From: Nitrosomonadales bacterium
Lineage (GTDB): Bacteria; Pseudomonadota; Gammaproteobacteria; Burkholderiales; Nitrosomonadaceae
Assembly (NCBI GenBank): GCA_004525885.1
Contig: SPBV01000016.1
Coordinates: 1-15,653, forward strand
DNA: 15,653 nucleotides
Reading direction: 5' to 3'
Part shown: one piece after another, positions 6,913 through 14,764 of the stretch
Layout: the number at the start of each line of letters is the position of its first letter
Position numbering within the stretch: the first letter of the stretch is position 1
The notes under the pieces: generated by a model
What the model was told of the DNA's origin: nothing
Database searches by the model: none
Seen by the model: only the letters and a program-made list of their open reading frames with translations
Translations under genes and position numbers: made by a program

Positions 6913-8706
6913 TTAGGGAAAGTGAGCCAACTTATCATCCCTACCGGTAATTTTCCTTGCTTTCTCTAGCGCTCTGTCCAGGTCAAAGGCTGGCTCGAAA
7001 ACAAGTTTTTTAAGCTTATTCTTATAGGCATCTGGAAATTTATCCAGCATATCTATTACCTGATTTGCTGCTGTATGTCCTAACCCACAGTGACTCATAG
7101 TTCTCATGATATGGCCTATATATTTTAGTTCTTCCAGGTCGTACGCTGTACCGTATCCATCAGAAATTTTATCTATAATTTTCTTCTGTAATTGAGTTCC
7201 AACACGGCAGGGAGTACAGAAACCACAACTTTCATAGGCAAAAAAATGAGCGGAATTTAATGCTACCTGCAAAATATCACGTTCTCGGTTAAATATGATA
7301 AGCGCCCCAGCTGTAGGTAAATCTTCAAAACAAATCCGCCGCCGAAATTCTTTACATGAAACCAAAGTACCAGAAGGCCCACTTACTTGTACTGCATGGA
7401 CATCTTCTGCACCACAATCGTCAAATATTTCATACAACGCAACACCAAATGGGTATTCATAAATACCTGGCCGAGCGCAGTCTCCCGAAATGCTGAGAAT
7501 TTTGCTGCCACTAGATTGTGCTGTGCCTAGGGCTGTGAACCATGCGCTATCGTATTCTGCAATCTTACTGACACAAGCAAAGGTTTCTACATTGTCTACC
7601 ACCGTAGGCTGATCAAGGTACCCATGGGTCACTGGAAACGGGGGTCGGTTGCGAGGACGGCCACTCTTGCCCTCGAGTGACTCGATTAACGCTGACTCTT
7701 CACCACAAATATAAGCACCAGCACCAAGATGAATCTCTATATCAAAATCAAAACCGAGCTCTCCCAAAATACTTCTTCCCAACAAACCTGCCGTGCGTCG
7801 CTGTGCTAACACCTCTTCCAATTTTCTCCGCAAATAGCGATATTCACCACGCAAATATAAAAAACCTTGTGTTGCACCGATTATCTTTGCGGCGATAGTC
7901 ATACCTTCCAATACTAAATCAGCGTAGCTATTTAGAAGCACTCGGTCCTTGAAGGTACCTGGTTCACCTTCGTCAGCATTACACACGATATAATGTGCCG
8001 TCCCTGGAGAAGTACGACAACTAGACCATTTATTAGCAGTAGAATAGCCAGCGCCACCTCGTCCTCTTAGCTTGGATGCTTCTATCTCGCTCAGCGTCGC
8101 AGCGACGCCTCGTTCCAATGTCGCCTTAATTGCAGCGCCAGCCACAGAAGGTTTGCCCAATAATATTTCAGAACGGTAAATGTTGTCTTTGACCTCAAAA
8201 AGCATAGCTGGCCAGGTAGAAACTGGGTTCCTATCACGAATCAGTTTTGCAATCAGATCAAGCCGCTGCTGATCTAAATTGGTGAGCGGCCATCCGTTGA
8301 CAAGTGCTGCCGGCCCTTGGTCACACATGCCGGTGCAAGAAGTACTGTCTACACTCAGTAGATTATCTTCTGACACCTTACCCGGTTCCAACCACATTTT
8401 TTTGCAGAAATACTGCATTAATTCATTTTTGCCAAGCATCTGATCAGTAATATTGTCAGAAAACAGGACACGATATTCGCCCACGGATTTGAACGAAAGG
8501 AAAGAATAGAAATCAACTACCGCCTTAACACTCACTCTAGATACACTAAGGAGATTGGCAATATAAGTTATTGCCTCATCTGGAATAAAAGAATAAATTT
8601 CCTGCACATCTAGAAGAATTTGTAGTAATTTCTGCGCCTCATACCCGTGCTGCTCAAACACCGGTGAGAGCTGTTGTTCAATCTGGGAAAACTCACATGA
8701 ATCCAT
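6913..8706 (-). CDS. hoxF: NAD-reducing hydrogenase diaphorase subunit HoxF (NuoE-like plus NuoF-like), FMN/NAD-binding
   Basis: 597 residues, the length of the proteobacterial HoxF in which a NuoE-like domain (about 1-160) precedes a NuoF-like domain (about 180-580). It binds FMN and NAD(H), where electrons from H2 reduce NAD. Visible motifs are GRGGAGYSTANKW at 215-227, NADEGEPGTFKDR at 243-255, GAGAYICGEESALIE at 328-342 and the [4Fe-4S] ligands C494, C497, C500 (ESCGFCTPC) and C540. In the NuoE-like part only the second cysteine pair (C124, C128 in SCTGMC) is present. The position of the first pair (about 80-90) has none. The start ATG at 8706 has only a weak ribosome site. There is no separate hoxE. 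It is preceded by a 143-base gap after hypE and followed by a 142-base gap before hoxU. Confidence 0.96.
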   Translation of the reverse strand: MDSCEFSQIEQQLSPVFEQHGYEAQKLLQILLDVQEIYSFIPDEAITYIANLLSVSRVSVKAVVDFYSFLSFKSVGEYRVLFSDNITDQMLGKNELMQYFCKKMWLEPGKVSEDNLLSVDSTSCTGMCDQGPAALVNGWPLTNLDQQRLDLIAKLIRDRNPVSTWPAMLFEVKDNIYRSEILLGKPSVAGAAIKATLERGVAATLSEIEASKLRGRGGAGYSTANKWSSCRTSPGTAHYIVCNADEGEPGTFKDRVLLNSYADLVLEGMTIAAKIIGATQGFLYLRGEYRYLRRKLEEVLAQRRTAGLLGRSILGELGFDFDIEIHLGAGAYICGEESALIESLEGKSGRPRNRPPFPVTHGYLDQPTVVDNVETFACVSKIAEYDSAWFTALGTAQSSGSKILSISGDCARPGIYEYPFGVALYEIFDDCGAEDVHAVQVSGPSGTLVSCKEFRRRICFEDLPTAGALIIFNRERDILQVALNSAHFFAYESCGFCTPCRVGTQLQKKIIDKISDGYGTAYDLEELKYIGHIMRTMSHCGLGHTAANQVIDMLDKFPDAYKNKLKKLVFEPAFDLDRALEKARKITGRDDKLAHFP

Positions 8707-8835
8707 GGCAACACTTTCGCTGTGAAATAGTAAATAGTATTTTGGACACTCTAAATCATGAAGTGCAAATCTTTATTGTCTCTAATTTAACAGATCAAAC
8801 CGACATCAGTCTTCTAAATGAAATTGGAGCCGCTT

Positions 8836-8852
8836 TAACAATTAGATTGTTA
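8836..8852. repeat. Perfect 7-base inverted repeat at the hypE stop codon
   Basis: TAACAAT (8836-8842) and ATTGTTA (8846-8852) are perfect complements around a three-base spacer. The right arm contains the hypE stop codon and the rest lies in the hypE-hoxF gap. No U-run follows on the minus-strand transcript, so it is not a standard terminator. It could be an operator or an RNA processing stem, or chance in AT-rich DNA. Confidence 0.35.
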
Positions 8853-9854
8853 GCATATCCGAGGTAGCGGATCGTCTTCTAGCTCTTCTAAGATCCTCTC
8901 ACCACCCAACTCAGTTTCTAACACCACTTGCTTCCGACCCTCATTGATACTACCAATGATTGCTGCATCATATCCCTGCGGCAACGCTTGTAGTTGAGTC
9001 AATGCCTCATCCGCCTGTGATGCACTCACAACCGCAACCACCCGCCCCTCACTTGCTAGAAACATCGGGTCATAGCCTAGCATCTCGCATACCGCTGCCA
9101 CTTGCTCTCGAATCGGTATTGCAATTTGTCTTAGTCTTATTTCCAAATCAGTTGCACGGCATATTTCGTGCATTACCGTTGCAAGGCCACCACGCGTTGG
9201 GTCGCGCATAAAACGTAAACCGGTAAACCGCACTAGTACCTGCGTTAAAGGTAATACACTCGCAGCATCCGACAACAATTCACCGTGTAAACCAAATTGC
9301 TCGCGTGCAAGCATGACAGCGACACCATGATCCCCCACCGGTCCACTTACCAAAATCACATCGCTGGGTTTTATACGATCCAACCCAAGTTGCAAATGCT
9401 TCGGCCTAGTGCCGATACCCGTAGTCGCAAGATAAAGCCCGCCACCCTCTCCACGTGGGACGACCTTGGTATCACCCGCTACTACCTGTACATTCGCTTC
9501 ACGTGCGGCATTGGCTAGGCTAATGACAATGCGTTCCAACTGGGCAACCTCAAAACCCTCCTCTATGAATGCATTAATCGTCAGATAATGTGGTGTAGCA
9601 CCAGAAACCGAAAGATCATTCACCGTTCCATGTACTGCTAACGAACCGATTGTACCGCCCGGAAATTCCAGCGGTTGCACTATAAAACCATCCGTCGTTA
9701 CCATCACCACCCCTTCCATCATGGGTAACTCGGCCGCATCTGACTGAATATTAAGTAGAGGATTAGAAAGATGGCGAGCAAACACAGTTTCTATCAGCTC
9801 GCGCATGTAACTCCCACCGTTGCCGTGCGCAAGACTAATATGCGTATCATCCAT
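8850..9854 (-). CDS. hypE: Hydrogenase maturation factor HypE (carbamoyl dehydratase)
   Basis: 334 residues from the ATG at 9854. HypE accepts a carbamoyl group from HypF on its C-terminal cysteine and dehydrates it with ATP to a thiocyanate, the source of the cyanide ligands. The C-terminus ends exactly in PRIC, as required, and the N-terminus has the PurM/AIR-synthase-like ISLAHGNGGSYM. The PurM-like fold continues with TTDGFIVQP and DPTRGGLATVMHEI. An ATG at 9902 would add 16 residues, but that stretch lies over codons for the conserved HypF motif NDGGIALGQ and has no family similarity I can see. I therefore choose 9854, which overlaps the hypF stop by eight bases. No strong Shine-Dalgarno is visible, suggesting coupling to hypF. 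Confidence 0.95.
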   Translation of the reverse strand: MDDTHISLAHGNGGSYMRELIETVFARHLSNPLLNIQSDAAELPMMEGVVMVTTDGFIVQPLEFPGGTIGSLAVHGTVNDLSVSGATPHYLTINAFIEEGFEVAQLERIVISLANAAREANVQVVAGDTKVVPRGEGGGLYLATTGIGTRPKHLQLGLDRIKPSDVILVSGPVGDHGVAVMLAREQFGLHGELLSDAASVLPLTQVLVRFTGLRFMRDPTRGGLATVMHEICRATDLEIRLRQIAIPIREQVAAVCEMLGYDPMFLASEGRVVAVVSASQADEALTQLQALPQGYDAAIIGSINEGRKQVVLETELGGERILEELEDDPLPRIC

Positions 9855-12126
9855 GGGAATACAATGTTTCAACAAGTTGTCCGAGCGCAATACCACCGTC
9901 ATTGCAAGGCAACTTCTCTGTCAGGTGAACATCAAATCCGGCATCAGCAAGTTGCGCTACTGCCAACTCAGCAAGCAATTTGTTTTGAAACACGCCTCCA
10001 GTCAATCCTAATGAATCAAAAGGAGTCTGTGTATAGATGTGCTGTGCCTGGACAACAATGCTACGTGCCAAGCTCACATGAAATTGCATCGCTCTTTGTG
10101 CTACTGGCATATCTTTCCGCAATAATGCTTTCACCAAGGGCGCCCAGTCAGCCGTAAGTAATCCATCCGCGCTTCTTTCAAACGGTAATTCTATTGCTTC
10201 TACATCACCCCTAGCAGCGCTTTCAAGATACATACCTGCCTGCCCCTCATAACTTGCTTTATCGATTAATCCAAGAAGGTTGGCCGCACCATCAAACAAA
10301 CGACCAACTGCCGTAGTAATCGGTGCATTCAATCCACATTCCCATGCTCTTTTAAGTAATATAGAGTCGAATGTAGTTGATTGTCTTTCCATACCGCTCT
10401 CCCAGCATAGTGCTAGGCCAGAACGCCATGGTTCGCGTCCCGCTTGCTCCCCGCCTGGCAACCGAAAGGGTCGCATACGAGCAACACGCTGCCATGAGCC
10501 ACACTGTCCATGCAGTGCTTCGCCACCCCATAACGTGCCATCCTCACCCAAGCCAACTCCATCCCAAGTAAACACCAACCATGTGCGATCTAGGCTATGT
10601 TCCATCGCTACAACCGCTGCATGTGCATGATGATGCCAAATGCGGAATAATGGCAATTTTTGCCGTTTGGCCCAACGGCTGCTTGCATAGCCATTATGGA
10701 AGTCACATACAATGGCTTGCGGTATTACATCATACAATCTTTGCATGTCAGTAATGACTTGCTCAAATACCTTAATGCTGCGTGGGGTACTCAGGTCTCC
10801 AATGTGAGGAGAAAGTACCACCCTTCGTTCCCACCCCAACGCGATAGGATTTTTCATGTGGCCACCGACTGCAAGTAATGGCTGGGCAAATCTACCTGGC
10901 AGATCAAATTCTAGCGGCGTAGCCCCACGCCCAGCACGAAGCAAACGAGATTTTCCACAAATGGTACGCGTTACTGAATCATCTACCGGACGTGCGATTG
11001 GACGATTATGATGCAAAAAACTTCGCGTAACATTAGCGAGTCGATGTTCCGCCTCGTCGTTTTCTGTCAGCACAGGTTCTCCGCTCACGTTGCCAGAAGT
11101 TGCAACCACGGCTCTGCCAATCTCATCTAGTAGCAAATGATGCAATGGACTGTATGGTAGCATCGCGCCGATTTCATCAAGCCCTGGGGCGATCAATTCT
11201 GAAAGAGTTGAATCCGGACGCTTACGTAAAAGTACGATCGGGCGTGTTGGACTACATAATAGTGCCCGCGAATTGGTATCGATCTCTAGTACCTGTTGTA
11301 CCATCTCCAGACCATTTACACCTCTCCAAGGAAACATTAGTGCAAGTGGTTTATGAGGCCGACATTTTTTGAAGCGCAGTTGTTGAATTGCCGCGGTGTT
11401 ACCTGCATCACACATTAAATGATAGCCACCAACACCTTTTACGGCGACAATCTCACCACTGAGCAAAGCAGACACACAAGCATCTAGTGCTGCAGAACCA
11501 TCAGCTTTATAGTTAGATTTAGTAAAATAAAGTTGCGGGCCACATACTGGACACGCCACTGGCTCTGCATGAAATCGACGATCAAATGGATTTTCATACT
11601 CTCTCTGACAAGCAGGACATAATTCAAACTCTGCCATCGTTGTATTTGAACGGTCGTAGGGCAAGCGTTTGATTAAACTGTAACGTGGCCCGCATTGTGT
11701 GCAATTAATGAAAGGATAGCGATAACGCCGATCCTGTAGTGTTTGCATCTCTCGCCTACAGTTATCACATAAAAAATAATCTGGCGGTATATGGATCTGC
11801 GCAGTTGTAGTGGTTGTGCTTGGGACGATCTCAAAATTTTCCAACTGTCGATATGCAATCTTTTCGACATGTATTTTTTTCGGTTGAGCCAACGGTGGTG
11901 CATCAGTAAATAACGCTGCACCAAACGCATTGAGTATTGATGCCTCACCCTCAGCCTCAATCAGTACCTGACCAGCAAGATTTTGCACTCTTCCAGCTAG
12001 GCCAAACCGATTTGCCAAGCAAAAAACGAAAGGACGAAATCCTACGCCCTGCACCCTTCCTGTCACTATCCAGCGGAATGCTTCATGCTCCTCAGATGGG
12101 ATCATTTGATTGTCTTTAATATCCAT
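9847..12126 (-). CDS. hypF: Carbamoyltransferase HypF
   Basis: 759 residues, full family length. HypF uses carbamoyl phosphate and ATP to carbamoylate the C-terminal cysteine of HypE. Domains in order: acylphosphatase-like (about 17-105, GRVQGVGFRPF with R31, and N49); double zinc finger with four CxxC pairs at C120/C123, C142/C145, C170/C173 and C192/C195, the canonical spacing; YrdC-like carbamoyl-adenylate domain (about 210-405, VKGVGGYHLMCDA at 229-241 and SGNVSGEP at 344-351); and Kae1-like domain (about 415-759, HHHAH at 498-502 and WDGVGLGEDG at 521-530). The start ATG at 12126 lacks a clear Shine-Dalgarno; an in-frame ATG seven codons later is possible. It lies 82 bases after hypD and overlaps hypE. 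Confidence 0.96.
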   Translation of the reverse strand: MDIKDNQMIPSEEHEAFRWIVTGRVQGVGFRPFVFCLANRFGLAGRVQNLAGQVLIEAEGEASILNAFGAALFTDAPPLAQPKKIHVEKIAYRQLENFEIVPSTTTTTAQIHIPPDYFLCDNCRREMQTLQDRRYRYPFINCTQCGPRYSLIKRLPYDRSNTTMAEFELCPACQREYENPFDRRFHAEPVACPVCGPQLYFTKSNYKADGSAALDACVSALLSGEIVAVKGVGGYHLMCDAGNTAAIQQLRFKKCRPHKPLALMFPWRGVNGLEMVQQVLEIDTNSRALLCSPTRPIVLLRKRPDSTLSELIAPGLDEIGAMLPYSPLHHLLLDEIGRAVVATSGNVSGEPVLTENDEAEHRLANVTRSFLHHNRPIARPVDDSVTRTICGKSRLLRAGRGATPLEFDLPGRFAQPLLAVGGHMKNPIALGWERRVVLSPHIGDLSTPRSIKVFEQVITDMQRLYDVIPQAIVCDFHNGYASSRWAKRQKLPLFRIWHHHAHAAVVAMEHSLDRTWLVFTWDGVGLGEDGTLWGGEALHGQCGSWQRVARMRPFRLPGGEQAGREPWRSGLALCWESGMERQSTTFDSILLKRAWECGLNAPITTAVGRLFDGAANLLGLIDKASYEGQAGMYLESAARGDVEAIELPFERSADGLLTADWAPLVKALLRKDMPVAQRAMQFHVSLARSIVVQAQHIYTQTPFDSLGLTGGVFQNKLLAELAVAQLADAGFDVHLTEKLPCNDGGIALGQLVETLYSHG

Positions 12127-12208
12127 CTAGCTTACAGTTAAGTTACAGGTGAATATTGGGCCAAATTCTTGGATAGCGAACAGCGGTCTGATACAAGATA
12201 GTCCATCT

Positions 12209-13342
12209 TTATTCAACAACAAAGGTCTGAGCATCCTCAGTTGAGACTGTAGCATTATTTCTCACTCCACCAGCCCACCAAATCCGGCATGCGCCTTCAT
12301 CTGATACCATACATGGTCCAATAGGTGATTTCGGGGTACATGAACGGCCATAAATCTTGCATTGATTTGGATTGATCTTTCCAAGTACCACACTTGCACA
12401 TTCACAGCCATGTGGCATCTGGCCGGCACGCTTGCGCCCTGCCAGATCAAAGTCGGGGAATCGAATACGTGCATCATGAGAACCAAAGCGTGGGCTAAGT
12501 ACAAAACCAGAGGCAGGAATCACACCAATACCGCGCCAATTAGCATCGGCATCATTTAGTGCTTGAGCAATTTGCGCTTTTGCTGATGGGTTGCCTCCAG
12601 GGCGTACCAGCTCGGGATAACAGTTATCTAAAAAGGGCTTGCCTTCAAGCAGCTGGCGTAATACCGAATACATTGCCGCTAGCAACGAGACAGGCATGAA
12701 GCCGGAGACCGCTGCGGGAATACTATGTTTCTCCACTACAAATAACCACTCCTCCGGTCCCATCACAGTGGAAACGTGACCTGGCGCAATTAAACCATCA
12801 AAGGCTGGCGTATCTGAATCAAGCAACATCGCTACCGCAGGCCAGGTGCGTCTCCCTGATAGTAATACAAACAAATTATCTGGTACGCCCTCAAGTAACA
12901 TTGCTGCTACGGGTGCGGTAGTAGTCTCGAAACCAGCGGCGAAAAATACTACTGAGCGGAGTGGGTTCTCCTGCGCAATTTTGACTGCCTCACGCGGGCT
13001 TGCAACTGGCCGTATATCAGCACCATTTGCTTTAGCCTGCTCTAGCGAACGCACTTCCCTTTTAGACATATTTACTGGTACGCGCAGCATGTCCCCAAAG
13101 GCAACCAAGATTACATCCGCGTGCAATGCGAGTTGAATCGCTTGATACACGTCTTCTTCAGGGCATATACACACTGGACATCCTGGTCCAGCAATAAGCT
13201 CAACTGTCTTGGGTAAAGCGTTACGTATACCCGCCATCGTAATCGAGCGTTCGTGTCCCCCACATACATTCATGATACGTACGCGCCGTTTCAGCGGTAA
13301 CATATGGATCTTCGCCAGCCAGTCCTGGGCAGTGAGCATCAT
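12209..13342 (-). CDS. hypD: Hydrogenase maturation scaffold HypD
   Basis: 377 residues. With HypC, HypD is the scaffold on which Fe(CN)2CO is assembled before transfer to HoxH. Key motifs are CGGHE at 27-31 (C27, H30), GPGCPVC at 52-58 (C55, C58), GFETT at 137-141 and PGHVS at 187-191. The cysteine-rich C-terminal part (C313, C315, C328, C335, C344, C352) includes the [4Fe-4S] ligands. The first ATG at 13342 overlaps the hypB stop (ATGA), with a second ATG directly after it; either could start the protein. Direct overlap with hypB argues for co-translation. Nothing is missing compared with the family. Confidence 0.96.
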   Translation of the reverse strand: MMLTAQDWLAKIHMLPLKRRVRIMNVCGGHERSITMAGIRNALPKTVELIAGPGCPVCICPEEDVYQAIQLALHADVILVAFGDMLRVPVNMSKREVRSLEQAKANGADIRPVASPREAVKIAQENPLRSVVFFAAGFETTTAPVAAMLLEGVPDNLFVLLSGRRTWPAVAMLLDSDTPAFDGLIAPGHVSTVMGPEEWLFVVEKHSIPAAVSGFMPVSLLAAMYSVLRQLLEGKPFLDNCYPELVRPGGNPSAKAQIAQALNDADANWRGIGVIPASGFVLSPRFGSHDARIRFPDFDLAGRKRAGQMPHGCECASVVLGKINPNQCKIYGRSCTPKSPIGPCMVSDEGACRIWWAGGVRNNATVSTEDAQTFVVE

Positions 13343-14145
13343 ATAGTTTCCACGTGTGAATGCACACTATCAGGTTCTAGCTGAGGCCACACGGTTTCGC
13401 CTCTTCTTATTCGCTCACGTTGTTGCGCCAGCTCACTGCTAAGCCAATCTAGCCAGGCTTGCAGGTTCAAATTCCTTCGAGCGGAAAGCAGTTTTATCGG
13501 CGCAATACTGGAAAGTTTGCGCAGATTTAACTCGGCACGTTCTAGACTAAAGTCATCCAGAACTGGTAATAAATCGCTCTTGGTAACAAGTAATAAATTG
13601 GCGGCGCGAAACATCACAGGGTACTTAGCAGGCTTATCATCACCTTCTGTGACAGAGAGTAGTATGACATTACGGTGCTGACCAAGATCGAAACTGGCGG
13701 GGCACACAAGATTTCCAACGTTCTCAATGAAAAGAAGGTCTAGCGTTTCGAGCGGAAACTGATGTAGGGCATCGTGCACCATGTGCGCATCAAGATGACA
13801 TGCCGTGCCAGTAGTAATTTGGTATGCTGGTACACCTTTGATTCGGATGCGCTCGGCATCATTTTCAGTTTCTAGGTCGCCCTCAATTACACCAATGCGG
13901 TATTCGTTGCGAAATGCATCAATGGTCGCCTCTAGCAGTGCAGTCTTGCCAGAACCAGGGGAAGACATAAGATTGATAACTAGCAAACGATGTTTGTCGA
14001 AATGTTGTCGATTGTGTGTTGCTTGGTCGTTATTTTTGGCCAGTAGGTTGTCCAGCACTGCGACGGCTGTTGTACCGTTCACCACTTTATGGGCAAATGA
14101 TTGATTACCTCGCGTAATATTGCAGCCGCAAGTATTACACATCAT
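13339..14145 (-). CDS. hypB: Nickel-insertion GTPase HypB
   Basis: 268 residues. HypB is the GTPase that, with HypA, delivers nickel to the hydrogenase large subunit. The N-terminal high-affinity nickel motif is present as CNTCGC (C3, C6, C8). The P-loop SSPGSGKT is at 61-68, EGDLETENDAERI at 88-100, the G-domain metal ligands at C116-H117 and C148, and TKSDLL at 188-193 matches the G4 position. The linker between the two regions has only scattered histidines, so there is no polyhistidine nickel-storage stretch of the kind found in some HypB proteins. Two adjacent ATG codons open the gene (14145 and 14142), overlapping the end of hypA by 11 bases. Confidence 0.96.
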   Translation of the reverse strand: MMCNTCGCNITRGNQSFAHKVVNGTTAVAVLDNLLAKNNDQATHNRQHFDKHRLLVINLMSSPGSGKTALLEATIDAFRNEYRIGVIEGDLETENDAERIRIKGVPAYQITTGTACHLDAHMVHDALHQFPLETLDLLFIENVGNLVCPASFDLGQHRNVILLSVTEGDDKPAKYPVMFRAANLLLVTKSDLLPVLDDFSLERAELNLRKLSSIAPIKLLSARRNLNLQAWLDWLSSELAQQRERIRRGETVWPQLEPDSVHSHVETI

Positions 14146-14500
14146 TCCTTGCTTCTAATGTGATTAATTCAACGCGCATAAGGGTCATCTCATCGCCGCT
14201 CACAAGTTTTGTGTGATAGTCGCCACACACGCCGCATACCAAACAGTTCGGCTGAGCCTCTGTTTCGGCTCCACAGATTTCACAACGTACTATGAGTGGC
14301 GCCAATTCGATCACTAGTGTAGATTCTGCTGCCAAAGTCCCTGCACTAGCGTAGGGATAGGCATGCTGCATTAGTGTCGGCTCAATTCCAGACAGGGGAC
14401 CAATTTTAAGGTTTACTGATGCCACACTCTTCGCACCATGGCTAAGTGCGATTTGTTCCACTTGATCAACCAAAGATTGACATATCGAAAGCTCATGCAC
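14135..14500 (-). CDS. hypA: Nickel metallochaperone HypA
   Basis: 121 residues. HypA binds nickel at its N-terminus and passes it to the large subunit together with HypB. The N-terminus reads MHELSI, with the obligatory H2, which fixes the start as GTG at 14500; a nearby ATG is in another frame. The zinc site is formed by C73/C76 and C89/C92 (CGVCG). One extra cysteine, C86, precedes the second pair and gives three cysteines at a spacing of three. The gene overlaps hypC by eight bases and hypB by eleven, consistent with one polycistronic message. Confidence 0.95.
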   Translation of the reverse strand: MHELSICQSLVDQVEQIALSHGAKSVASVNLKIGPLSGIEPTLMQHAYPYASAGTLAAESTLVIELAPLIVRCEICGAETEAQPNCLVCGVCGDYHTKLVSGDEMTLMRVELITLEARNDV

Positions 14501-14729
14501 CCTTTGCTTCCAGGGCTAGCATCTCATCGTAAACCTCCCAAGCTGAACGTGCTTCCAGTTCGCTCATTTTCTGGATTGCATAACCTACGTGCACCATGAC
14601 GCAATCACCAATCTCTATCGACTCATCCTGCAACATGAACAAGCTTACTTCGCGCCCAATACCCTTCGCTACACAGTGTGCATTAAAGCCGTCTATCTCG
14701 ACGATTTGCATGGGAATACCTAAACACAT
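14493..14729 (-). CDS. hypC: Hydrogenase maturation chaperone HypC
   Basis: 78 residues. HypC is a small chaperone that partners HypD during Fe(CN)2CO assembly and then carries the unit to the hydrogenase large subunit. The N-terminus MCLGIPMQIV carries the essential C2 and fixes the ATG at 14729. The rest, including GDCVMVHVGYAIQKM, is a standard HypC/HupF OB-like barrel. It is the first gene of the hydrogenase cluster. No Shine-Dalgarno is visible in the 20 bases before the ATG, and a promoter-like element lies immediately upstream (see 14736-14764). It overlaps hypA by eight bases. Confidence 0.96.
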   Translation of the reverse strand: MCLGIPMQIVEIDGFNAHCVAKGIGREVSLFMLQDESIEIGDCVMVHVGYAIQKMSELEARSAWEVYDEMLALEAKGA

Positions 14730-14735
14730 AAAAAT

Positions 14736-14764
14736 ATTATCAGCTTAATTCCAAAGTAGTTCAA
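14736..14764 (-). promoter_or_regulatory. Possible sigma-70-type promoter for hypC and the whole cluster
   Basis: On the minus strand TTGAAC (14764-14759) is followed after exactly 17 bases by GATAAT (14741-14736), matching the -35 and -10 consensus at 4 and 5 of 6 bases. Seven bases downstream of the -10 lies the A of the hypC ATG (14729), so transcription from here would be leaderless. The surrounding 186-base gap is AT-rich, which makes chance matches more likely. Confidence 0.35.

Noticed and set aside
8664..8867. Plus-strand open frame of 67 codons crossing the hoxF start, the gap and the hypE end
   Set aside because: It spans the ends of two genes and an intergenic region, with no family resemblance or ribosome site; it is most likely a chance frame in AT-rich DNA.
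9855..9902. Longer HypE N-terminus from the ATG at 9902
   Set aside because: The extension overlaps codons for the conserved HypF C-terminal motif in another frame, so its openness is explained by hypF.
9771..10157. Plus-strand open frame of 128 codons opposite hypE/hypF
   Set aside because: It lies wholly antisense to two well-supported genes, has no ribosome site or recognisable domain, and its protein looks like low-complexity shadow translation.
12132..12148. Direct repeat TTACAG twice, 11 bases apart, in the hypD-hypF gap
   Set aside because: Only six bases long and inside a gap within the operon; not distinguishable from chance.
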